Part shown: positions 8,318-14,846 of the stretch, in pieces
Position numbering within the stretch: position 1 is the stretch's first letter
Layout of the letters: the number at the start of each line of letters is the position of its first letter
NCBI GenBank assembly: GCA_964529035.1
Contig: CAZGUG010000040.1
Span: 1-19,123, forward strand
Reading direction: 5' to 3'
DNA: 19,123 nt
Origin: CAZGUG01 sp964529035
GTDB lineage: Bacteria; Bacillota; Clostridia; Ch29
Program-made: the position numbers and the translations under genes
Notes under the pieces: model-generated
What the model was told of the DNA's origin: nothing
Database searches by the model: none
Seen by the model: the letters and a program-made list of their open reading frames with translations, nothing else

Positions 8318-8737
8318 ATGCCAGTTTCGGCTGCCGATACAAAAAAACTGATACTTTTGAGCATACTGGACCGTATAATTGTGGACGATCTGCTGCAGGA
8401 AAAGGAACTTCAGGCCTTTGAACTGAAAAAGGAATGGCACGACCTGTGGCGCAGGCAGATAACCAAGGGTTACGGACTTGACGGGGCGGGGGGGCTTCTG
8501 GACTGGGAAAGCCTGAAAGAGCAGGTGGTTTTATGGCTGAAGCACCACGAAGCGGCGGGTGAAATTGAGGGTATACTGCAGCAGTGCCGGGTTTTTGAGC
8601 CCTACGGTCCGCTGCCGGGATACAGGGTTAAGGAACCGGGCAGAATCCGGGCGTCAAGTGAAGCCAGGGAGCTGACCCTTGAAAAAATATGCCGTCTTCT
8701 GGGTTTTGAGGAAGAATGGCAGGAACTTTTTCCATGA
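8318..8737 (+). CDS. Hypothetical protein, 139 residues
   Basis: I do not recognise this protein. It has a strong ribosome site (AGGGGGGAT, about seven bases before ATG) and codon use like its neighbours, so it is a convincing gene. The product has no signal peptide or membrane segment, is rich in Leu, Glu and Arg, and looks mostly helical (KKLILLSILDRIIVDDLLQE, WESLKEQVVLWLKHHE). The C-terminus EKICRLLGFEEEWQELF is helix-like too. There are only two or three scattered cysteines and no metal or nucleotide motif. It ends 47 bases before the surface-protein gene in the same direction and probably shares its transcript; a cytosolic helper of that exported protein is conceivable but unsupported. 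Confidence 0.8.
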   Translation: MPVSAADTKKLILLSILDRIIVDDLLQEKELQAFELKKEWHDLWRRQITKGYGLDGAGGLLDWESLKEQVVLWLKHHEAAGEIEGILQQCRVFEPYGPLPGYRVKEPGRIRASSEARELTLEKICRLLGFEEEWQELFP

Positions 8738-8784
8738 AATTCATGTCTAAACCGGTGAATAATATTTCGAAAGAGGTGACGGAA

Positions 8785-10926
8785 TTGAAAAGAAAATTAT
8801 CCTTAATTCTGGTTATACTTATGACAATAATGGCGTGGATGCCGGCAGAAGGTCTTGCACAGGAGGATAAAGCCCTGGAGCAGGCTATAAGGGCTGCAAA
8901 AGCCAAGATTGAGATACCCGAAAGCTTTACCGAGTTCAGTTACAACGCCGGTACCGACAGGGGAAAAACCGTGTGGTACCTGGACTGGACCGGCAAGGAC
9001 AGGATGGAGGGAAGCCTTAACGTAAGAGTCGACGAGGACGGTACCATACTAAGCTATAATTTTTACAGGCCCTACCAGTATGACAGCACAAGGAAGTTTC
9101 CGAAGGTGAGCAGGCATCAGGCAGCGGAAGTGGCGGAGGGCTTCATAGAAAGGATGCAGCCCGGCCTTGTTTCTGAATTAAAGCCTGTGGAAGACAGTGA
9201 GCTGCTGCAGATGGGAAGTGCCCACAGGTTTAACTACGTCAGGCTGGAAAACGGTATACCCTACCGGGGCAATACGGTAAACGTGGAGGTAAACAGCGAA
9301 ACCGGCGAGGTACAGAGTTATTACTGCAACTGGTCACAGGGCCTTGCGTTCCCGGATCCCGGGGATGTAATATCCCGGCAGGATGCCGAAATGGGCTACA
9401 GGGATAACCTGGGCTTAAAGCTTATATACCGGTACAACTATGACGGGGAGGAAAGCAGGTTGTACGCCGTTTATGTGCCGGTATACGGCACAAGTTACGC
9501 AGTGGATGCCTTCAGCGGTGAAAGGATTAAAGTAAGCCAGTACTACGGCCCTTACCCTGGCATGGGGGCGGAGAGAGCGGCCATGGAAAAGTCGACGGCA
9601 GACGCGGCGGGCGTGATAGAGCTTACCCCCGAGGAGAAAAAAGCGGTGGAAGAGGTATCCAGGCTGCTTACCAGGGAGCGGGCGGAAAGCATCGCAAGGG
9701 GCATCAAGGAACTGGAGATATCCCGGGATTATGAAGTCTCGCGGATAAATCTGCAAAAGGACTGGAACGTAGGCGACAGTTATGCCTGGGAGCTGAATTT
9801 CGAGAAAAAGGCCTCTTCATCAGAAAGGTCATCCGGGAATATATGGGTGAGGATTGACGCAAAGAGCGGATTCCTTAAGGGATACAGCCGGTATTTGCCC
9901 GTCGAGGGCGAAAGTGAGGGCAAATATACCGAAGACCGGGCCAGGAAAACCGTGGAAGAATTCATGAAGACGGTGTACAGGGATAAATTTAATGATTTGG
10001 AGTTTGACCCGGCCTATGAAGGGCATTACTACCCGCTGGGAAGGGATGAAAACCCGGTTTCCTACAGTTTTCGTTATATAAGGAAGGTAAACGGAGTACA
10101 GTTCCCGGACAATTCGGTGTATCTAAGCTTTGATGCGGTAAACGGCAGGGTGGTAAGCCTTAGCATGGACTGGTTCGACCTTGAGTTCCCGTCCCTGGAA
10201 AATGTTCTTGAAATGGAAGAGGTTTACAACAAACTTTTTGAAGGTATTGGGCTGGAGCTTGTATACAGCGATGTGTACACCGAGGGTTATGAAAGGCCTG
10301 AAGCCGGTGACAACAAGCCGGAAATAAGGCTGGTGTACAACGCCAGGCAGGAAAAGCCCATCATATTTGACGCCTTTTCCGGGCGGATACTGGACTATTC
10401 CGGCAGGCCCTTTGTGGAAAAGAAGGCTGCGAAGTATACGGACATTGCCGGTCATTTTGCGGAAGGACAGATTACCGCCCTGGCCGAATACGGTATCATG
10501 CTGCCGGGGGATGAGTTCAGGCCGGATGAGAGCATTATACAGAAGGATTTTCTGTACCTGCTTGTCAAGGCAATGGGTTATTACGGTTCCTTTGAGGACG
10601 ACAGCAAGCTGGATGAAATGTATAACCTGCTTATCCGGGAGAAAGTGGTCACAAAGGAGGAGAAAAACCCGGACGCCTTTGTAACAAGGGAAGAGGCGGT
10701 CAAATTTATGGTAAGGTCGCTTAAATACCAGGATGTTGCAGACATAAAGGGCATATTTGTAACCGGTTTTAACGACCAGGGCAGAATAGACCCTGAACTT
10801 ATCGGGTATGTTGCCATTGCAAAGGGCATGAATATAATAGGCGGCAGCGGTGGAAACTTTTATCCCAAAAACAGCCTGACCAGGGCTGAAGCCGCGGTCA
10901 TGCTGTACAACCGCCTTAATGGATAA
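8785..10926 (+). CDS. Exported YcdB/PepSY-like protein with C-terminal SLH modules
   Basis: The best start is TTG at 8785, with GAGGTGA six bases upstream. It gives a clean signal peptide, MKRKLSLILVILMTIMAW then PAEGLA, cleaved before QED, and a 713-residue precursor. The in-frame ATG at 8716 would bury the signal peptide and overlap the previous gene. The body carries two YcdB/YcdC-type units related to PepSY domains: repeated strand-turn patterns such as YRGNTVNVEVNSETGEVQSY (about 155-180), WVRIDAKSGFLKGYS (about 355-370) and VYLSFDAVNGRVVSLS. PepSY domains are thought to inhibit or chaperone peptidases. The last 170 residues resemble SLH modules (FTDIAGHFA-like YTDIAGHFAEGQITAL, then FRPDESIIQKDFLYLLVKAMG, and a final FYPKNSLTRAEAAVMLYNRL), which bind secondary wall polymers. 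It is therefore a cell-surface protein; its partner is unknown. Confidence 0.88.
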   Translation: MKRKLSLILVILMTIMAWMPAEGLAQEDKALEQAIRAAKAKIEIPESFTEFSYNAGTDRGKTVWYLDWTGKDRMEGSLNVRVDEDGTILSYNFYRPYQYDSTRKFPKVSRHQAAEVAEGFIERMQPGLVSELKPVEDSELLQMGSAHRFNYVRLENGIPYRGNTVNVEVNSETGEVQSYYCNWSQGLAFPDPGDVISRQDAEMGYRDNLGLKLIYRYNYDGEESRLYAVYVPVYGTSYAVDAFSGERIKVSQYYGPYPGMGAERAAMEKSTADAAGVIELTPEEKKAVEEVSRLLTRERAESIARGIKELEISRDYEVSRINLQKDWNVGDSYAWELNFEKKASSSERSSGNIWVRIDAKSGFLKGYSRYLPVEGESEGKYTEDRARKTVEEFMKTVYRDKFNDLEFDPAYEGHYYPLGRDENPVSYSFRYIRKVNGVQFPDNSVYLSFDAVNGRVVSLSMDWFDLEFPSLENVLEMEEVYNKLFEGIGLELVYSDVYTEGYERPEAGDNKPEIRLVYNARQEKPIIFDAFSGRILDYSGRPFVEKKAAKYTDIAGHFAEGQITALAEYGIMLPGDEFRPDESIIQKDFLYLLVKAMGYYGSFEDDSKLDEMYNLLIREKVVTKEEKNPDAFVTREEAVKFMVRSLKYQDVADIKGIFVTGFNDQGRIDPELIGYVAIAKGMNIIGGSGGNFYPKNSLTRAEAAVMLYNRLNG

Positions 10927-10944
10927 ACAAAAAAATATAACAAG

Positions 10945-10954
10945 TGCGACAGTG
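10945..10954 (+). repeat. Direct repeat TGCGACAGTG, copy 1 (candidate activator site)
   Basis: The 10-base word TGCGACAGTG recurs exactly at 11053-11062. This copy ends about 57 bases upstream of the -24 box, a fitting distance for a sigma-54 enhancer site. Extended to 15 bases it has dyad symmetry (TGC-N2-CAGTG-N2-GCA). The 7-base core GACAGTG appears a third time at 13839-13845, before the other sigma-54 promoter. Confidence 0.45.
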
Positions 10955-10982
10955 CGGCATGGGACGGTTTTCCCCTGCCGCA
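10953..10982 (+). terminator. Hairpin after the SLH gene, possible terminator
   Basis: TGCGGCA (10953-10959) pairs with TGCCGCA (10976-10982), extended inward by GGGA with TCCC. It lies 26 bases past the stop codon, but only TTTAGTATTT follows rather than a solid T-run, so termination may be weak. Its left side overlaps the GACAGTG word discussed with the promoter downstream. Confidence 0.5.
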
Positions 10983-11009
10983 TTTAGTATTTAAGCGCCG
11001 GCTTTTTTG

Positions 11010-11025
11010 CTGGCATACCTTTTGC
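11010..11025 (+). promoter_or_regulatory. Sigma-54 (-24/-12) promoter of the regulator gene
   Basis: CTGGCATACCTTTTGC fits the sigma-54 consensus YTGGCAY-N5-TTGC exactly. The GG (11012-11013) and GC (11024-11025) doublets are 12 bases apart, as required. Transcription would start near 11037, leaving a leader of about 130 bases. The downstream gene is itself a sigma-54 activator, so self-activation is likely. The adjoining bases 11024-11037 form a perfect 14-bp palindrome GCATATTAATATGC running from the -12 box to the start site. Confidence 0.8.
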
Positions 11026-11052
11026 ATATTAATATGCTTTGGAAAAAACTGT

Positions 11053-11062
11053 TGCGACAGTG
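11053..11062 (+). repeat. Direct repeat TGCGACAGTG, copy 2
   Basis: Exact second copy of the word at 10945-10954, about 16 bases downstream of the expected transcription start. Sigma-54 enhancers can work from either side, but a repressing or autoregulatory role is equally possible. Confidence 0.4.
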
Positions 11063-11170
11063 GTATGTCCGACCCGCTTGTAATATGTAAATTTCTTACA
11101 TAAAAAATCAGGAGGAAACAGGTAGAAAATGGCGAATATAATATATTATACAGGTTAGGAAGGTGAGACG

Positions 11171-13783
11171 ATGGCAAAGAGCGTAATCACAACCGACGGT
11201 GATAAATGCAAGGCCTGCTATGCCTGTGTGAGAAACTGTCCCGTTAAGGCAGTCAGGATGGTTGACGGTAAAGCCAGTGTTATTGCTGAAAGGTGTATAG
11301 CCTGCGGCAGCTGCCTGAAGGTCTGCAACCAGAATGCAAAACGCGTGGAGGACGGTGCAGCGCTGGTGCAGCGGATGATGAGCAACGGGAACAGAATGGT
11401 TGCACTTGTGGCACCTTCATATCCGGCGGTTGTTGAAGTACCGCCGGAAAAATTTATTGGAGCTTTAAAGGCTGCAGGGTTTGAACAGGTGTGGGAAGTG
11501 GCTGCGGGAGCTGATTTGATAAGCGAAGCGTATAGAAAGCTGGACCTGTCCCGGAAGTTTTACATAAGCACACCCTGTCCCGCCGTTGTCAACCTCGTGG
11601 AAATGCACTTTCCATCACTTATACCAAACCTTGTACCCATCGTATCTCCCATGGCGGCTGCAGCAAGGATGTTTAAAAGCAGGCACAGGGATCCCAACTA
11701 CAAGCTTGTATTTATCGGGCCCTGCCTTGCGAAAAAGGCTGAAATATTAAGGGAAGACCTAAACGAACTTGTGGATGTTGCCCTGACCTTTGAAGAAGCG
11801 TCGGAGGTCCTGAAGGCAAAGGACATTGATGCAAACACTGCTTTACCGGCAGCACCCGACGGCCCCTGTGCCACCAGGGGGCATACCATACCGCTGCCGG
11901 GGGGGCTTCTGCACTGTATGAACCTCAAGGAGGAATTTTTAAGCCAAAGCTTTATAGTTGCGGAGGGACCCGAGCGGTGTATAGATGTGATATCATCGGT
12001 GGCAAACGGAGACATAAAGGTAAAATTCCTTGATTTGCTTTTGTGTAACGGGTGTATAGACGGGCCCATGAGCGGCCCATCCAAAAGTCTTGACAGAAAA
12101 AAGAATGAAGTAATAACCTTCTTCAATTCAAAGACCGATGAACAAAAAAAAGAAGGTAAAAAACAGATATCCGGCTACAGGGTAAACCTGGAGGCGGCAT
12201 TTTTTGACAAAAGAGCAGCCCTACCCGAGCCCACCGAACAGGATATTCAGGTTATCCTGGCCAAGACCGAAAAGTATACCGAGGAGGATCAGCTCAACTG
12301 CGGCGCATGCGGATATCATTCATGCCGCGAGAAGGCTATAGCGGTGTATCAGGGTATAGCCGAAGTGGATATGTGTCTTCCCTATTTAATATCCCAGAAC
12401 ACAAAGCTTATGCAGTCGCTGAAGGACCAGCTGGAAAGGGAAAAGGAACTTAATGAGGAAAACAAGGCGATAATTGACTGCTCCTACGACGGGATAGTGG
12501 TTACCGATTCGAGGGGTTTTATCACTAAGGTTAATCCTGCATTGGAGCAGCTTTTGCATATGACTTCCGATGAACTGGTGGGAATGAACGTTAAGGATAT
12601 GGAGAAGAAGGGCATAGTATACCCTTCGGCCACGCTGCTTGCCATTAAGACCGGAAGGCCGGTGACCTTTTTTCAGAAGCACTGGACCGGGAGGGAAGTG
12701 CTGACCACCGGAAACCCGGTGATGGACGAAAACGGCAGGGTTATAAGGGTCATAGTAAACATGAGGGATATGAAAGCGCTGCAGGATATGGAAAACAGGA
12801 TAAACCAGGGTATTGGGGAAATATTTTCGGATGAGGAAAACCTGGAGGAACTGTTAAGCATGCGCAGCCCAGCATTCCAGGCGGTTATGGAAATAGCCAG
12901 GAAGCTTGCCAGGATAGATTCAACCATACTGGTACTGGGCGAGTCCGGCACCGGCAAGGACCTGATAACCAGGTTTATACACCGGACGGGACACAGGAGC
13001 AAGGGGCCCTTTGTCAAAATCGACTGCGGGGCAATCCCGGAGAACTTGATCGAATCTGAACTGTTCGGTTATGAAACCGGTTCCTTTACCGGGGCCAAAA
13101 GGCAGGGCAAGCCGGGACTGCTGGAGGTTGCCCATACAGGCACAGTATTCCTGGACGAAGTGGGTGAACTGCCGCTGTCCCAGCAGGTTAAGCTTTTAAG
13201 GGTGCTCCAGGATAAAAAAATAGTAAGGGTCGGGGGCACAAAACAGATAGACATAGATATCCGCGTGATTGCCGCCACCAACAGGGATCTTGAAGAGATG
13301 GTGAAAAACGGTGAATTCAGGTCCGATTTGTTTTACAGGCTGAGCGTTGTACCGCTGGAGATACCCCCCCTAAGGCAGAGAAAGGAGGATATAATACCCC
13401 TTGCCAACAGATTCCTGGCAAAATACAACCGCAAATACGGTTTCAGCAAGACCATTTCGGAAGAGCTCCAGAAAATACTTCTGGAGCACCACTGGCCGGG
13501 CAATATAAGGGAACTGGAAAACCTTATTGAAAGGCTTGTAATAGTATCCCGCGAAAGCGAGATTCAGCCGGGCAGTCTGCCGCCGGGTTTTATAAAGAAA
13601 AACGGCGAAGCACAGAACGTGGAAGTGGTGGGGTTAATACCGCTTAAGAAAGCCCTGGAGGAAGTTGAAAGGAAGCTGCTGGAACGGGCCAAGGAAAGGT
13701 ACAACAGTACCTATAAAATAGCCGAAATACTTGAAGTGGACCAGTCCACCATAGTAAGAAAGCTGAAGAAATACAACCCCTGA
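11171..13783 (+). CDS. Sigma-54 activator with [FeFe]-hydrogenase-like sensor, Fe-S and PAS domains
   Basis: An 870-residue one-protein sensor and transcription activator. Two [4Fe-4S] ferredoxin motifs open it (C13, C16, C19, C23; C42, C45, C48, C52). An H-domain follows (about 75-345) with three degenerate H-cluster loops: STPCPAVV (C136), FIGPCLAKKAE (C184) and LLLCNGCIDGP (C292, C295). Next comes a four-cysteine Fe-S domain, CGACGYHSC then C402 (C377, C380, C385), and a PAS domain (about 433-540) after a short helical linker. The AAA+ core has Walker A GESGTGKD (590-597), the sigma-54 contact loop GSFTGA (637-642, a variant of GAFTGA), Walker B VFLDEVGE (659-666) and FRSDLFYRL. A Fis-type helix-turn-helix ends it (about 835-869). 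GGAAGGTGAGA precedes the ATG. The proton-relay cysteine of catalytic hydrogenases is a proline here (P135), so sensing rather than turnover is inferred. It probably controls the formate dehydrogenase operon downstream and itself. Confidence 0.93.
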   Translation: MAKSVITTDGDKCKACYACVRNCPVKAVRMVDGKASVIAERCIACGSCLKVCNQNAKRVEDGAALVQRMMSNGNRMVALVAPSYPAVVEVPPEKFIGALKAAGFEQVWEVAAGADLISEAYRKLDLSRKFYISTPCPAVVNLVEMHFPSLIPNLVPIVSPMAAAARMFKSRHRDPNYKLVFIGPCLAKKAEILREDLNELVDVALTFEEASEVLKAKDIDANTALPAAPDGPCATRGHTIPLPGGLLHCMNLKEEFLSQSFIVAEGPERCIDVISSVANGDIKVKFLDLLLCNGCIDGPMSGPSKSLDRKKNEVITFFNSKTDEQKKEGKKQISGYRVNLEAAFFDKRAALPEPTEQDIQVILAKTEKYTEEDQLNCGACGYHSCREKAIAVYQGIAEVDMCLPYLISQNTKLMQSLKDQLEREKELNEENKAIIDCSYDGIVVTDSRGFITKVNPALEQLLHMTSDELVGMNVKDMEKKGIVYPSATLLAIKTGRPVTFFQKHWTGREVLTTGNPVMDENGRVIRVIVNMRDMKALQDMENRINQGIGEIFSDEENLEELLSMRSPAFQAVMEIARKLARIDSTILVLGESGTGKDLITRFIHRTGHRSKGPFVKIDCGAIPENLIESELFGYETGSFTGAKRQGKPGLLEVAHTGTVFLDEVGELPLSQQVKLLRVLQDKKIVRVGGTKQIDIDIRVIAATNRDLEEMVKNGEFRSDLFYRLSVVPLEIPPLRQRKEDIIPLANRFLAKYNRKYGFSKTISEELQKILLEHHWPGNIRELENLIERLVIVSRESEIQPGSLPPGFIKKNGEAQNVEVVGLIPLKKALEEVERKLLERAKERYNSTYKIAEILEVDQSTIVRKLKKYNP

Positions 13784-13797
13784 TCCGGCGAATTGGT

Positions 13798-13845
13798 AAT
13801 GCACAGGAGCATTATTAATGCATGAATGCATCAATTTGGACAGTG
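13798..13845 (+). promoter_or_regulatory. Candidate upstream activator region with GCAT/ATGC dyads and GACAGTG
   Basis: Between the regulator and the operon promoter lie nested inverted repeats. AATGC (13798-13802) faces GCATT (13809-13813). GCATTA-T-TAATGC (13809-13821) is an odd perfect palindrome. The arms ATTAATGCAT (13814-13823) and ATGCATCAAT (13826-13835) pair with one mismatch around GA. Then GACAGTG (13839-13845) matches the core of the repeats before the regulator gene. The cluster lies about 70-120 bases upstream of the -24 box, where enhancer sites of sigma-54 activators usually sit. Binding is inferred. Confidence 0.5.
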
Positions 13846-13860
13846 TACGGTCTTTGTTTT

Positions 13861-13877
13861 TCAGCCTGAAGGGCTGA
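13861..13877 (+). other. Short hairpin TCAGCC/GGCTGA between regulator and operon
   Basis: TCAGCC (13861-13866) pairs with GGCTGA (13872-13877) around TGAAG. It is 78 bases after the regulator stop. No T-run follows it on the plus strand, so a terminator is doubtful; it could equally be part of the promoter-upstream architecture. Confidence 0.35.
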
Positions 13878-13914
13878 CAGCAGTCTGAATATTACCCGGG
13901 AGGGTTTTTATTTT

Positions 13915-13930
13915 TTGGCATAGAACTTGC
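13915..13930 (+). promoter_or_regulatory. Sigma-54 (-24/-12) promoter of the formate dehydrogenase operon
   Basis: TTGGCATAGAACTTGC matches YTGGCAY-N5-TTGC in every fixed position, with GG (13917-13918) and GC (13929-13930) 12 bases apart. The expected start near 13942 leaves a leader of about 23 bases that includes GGGAGG before the first gene. With the neighbouring sigma-54 activator gene this is strong evidence for sigma-54 control of the operon. Confidence 0.85.
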
Positions 13931-13964
13931 GGTAATTAGTGGTAAAACAAAGGGAGGCATGCGT

Positions 13965-14489
13965 ATGGCGGGTACAGTGGCTGGTCTGGAAACCCAGGTA
14001 ACGGAGGAACAAAAAAGGCAGATTGATTATATTATCGATACCTTTGACGGTACACCCGGCAGACTTATACCGGTGCTCCATGAAATCCAGAAAGTGCTGG
14101 GCTTTCTGCCGCCGGAAATCCAGGAATATGTAGCACACAGGCTGAATATTCCGGTGGCGGATGTTCACGGGGTAGTAACTTTCTATTCGCTGTTTTCAGA
14201 AAAACCGAAGGGAAGGTTCTGTATCGGAGTTTGCAAGGGAACGGCCTGTTATGTTAAAAAATCCCAAAAATTACTGGATAAACTGGAGGAGATTTTGGGA
14301 ATCGGGGGCGGAGATACCACCGATGACGGCAAGTATTCGGTTGAGGTTTTAAGATGTTTGGGGTCCTGTGGTCTGGGACCGGTAATGACAATAAATGAAA
14401 GGGTATACACCAGGGTAAAGCCCGACAGCGTGAAGAATATCCTGAAAGAGCACGAAGAATGGGAGGCGAATAGGGATGAGTGCTCTTAA
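13965..14489 (+). CDS. NuoE/HydC-like [2Fe-2S] thioredoxin-fold subunit
   Basis: A 174-residue electron-transfer subunit of the NuoE / HndA / HydC family, which pairs with the NuoF-type flavoprotein. The second ATG (13965) is preferred because GGGAGG lies seven bases upstream; the ATG at 13959 is only one base from it. The N-terminal helical part (about 15-65) has the usual HEIQKVLGFLPPEIQEYVA. The thioredoxin-fold part binds one [2Fe-2S] cluster through CKGTAC and CLGSC, the standard C-x4-C and C-x3-C pairs. The preceding VHGVVTFYSLF is also characteristic. First gene behind the sigma-54 promoter; its 3' end overlaps the next gene by 14 bases, indicating an operon. Confidence 0.93.
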   Translation: MAGTVAGLETQVTEEQKRQIDYIIDTFDGTPGRLIPVLHEIQKVLGFLPPEIQEYVAHRLNIPVADVHGVVTFYSLFSEKPKGRFCIGVCKGTACYVKKSQKLLDKLEEILGIGGGDTTDDGKYSVEVLRCLGSCGLGPVMTINERVYTRVKPDSVKNILKEHEEWEANRDECS

Positions 14490-14826
14490 AAGTTATCAAA
14501 GGATCAGAACAATGGCCGAAACCAGGATAGCCGAGCGGGGGGACGGAAACGGAGTGTCCTTTCAGCTCAGCCGGTGCAGCGAGGCGGTTGGCGCCAAGGA
14601 AGTAGCCAGACGGATAAAGACGGCAGCTTTGAAGTACGGGCTTTGGAATGTAAGGGTAAAAGTGGTGGGTTGTATGGGTCTTTGCAGCCATGAGCCGATA
14701 TTGACGGTAAAACTGCCGGGGGAAAAAGCGGTATCCTATTCAAGGGTTACACCCAACATGGCCGAGATGATAATCAGCCATCATGTAATGCAGGGGAAGG
14801 TCATAAAACCCTGGCTGATACAGTAA
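14476..14826 (+). CDS. HndB-like [2Fe-2S] thioredoxin-fold protein
   Basis: A 116-residue protein resembling HndB of NADP-reducing hydrogenases and the thioredoxin-like [2Fe-2S] module of NuoF relatives. Cysteines visible are C34 (SRCSEAVGA), C66 and C70 (VGCMGLC), with the typical EP after the last pair. The start of the motif has one cysteine where NuoE has two; HndB-type proteins commonly have such a single cysteine followed by a small-residue AGA-like stretch. A fourth ligand is therefore not evident, and cluster binding should be treated as likely but not certain. The first 25 residues are an unrelated, mostly polar extension. It overlaps the previous gene by 14 bases and precedes the NuoF-type gene by 20, so it belongs to the complex as a probable electron-wiring subunit. 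Confidence 0.85.
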   Translation: MSALKSYQRIRTMAETRIAERGDGNGVSFQLSRCSEAVGAKEVARRIKTAALKYGLWNVRVKVVGCMGLCSHEPILTVKLPGEKAVSYSRVTPNMAEMIISHHVMQGKVIKPWLIQ

Positions 14827-14846
14827 AAGGAGAGGTGGTGTAAAGC

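Noticed and set aside
10123..10983. 286-codon open frame on the minus strand opposite the SLH protein
   Set aside because: It is antisense to a well-supported coding region and has no recognisable domain or ribosome site.
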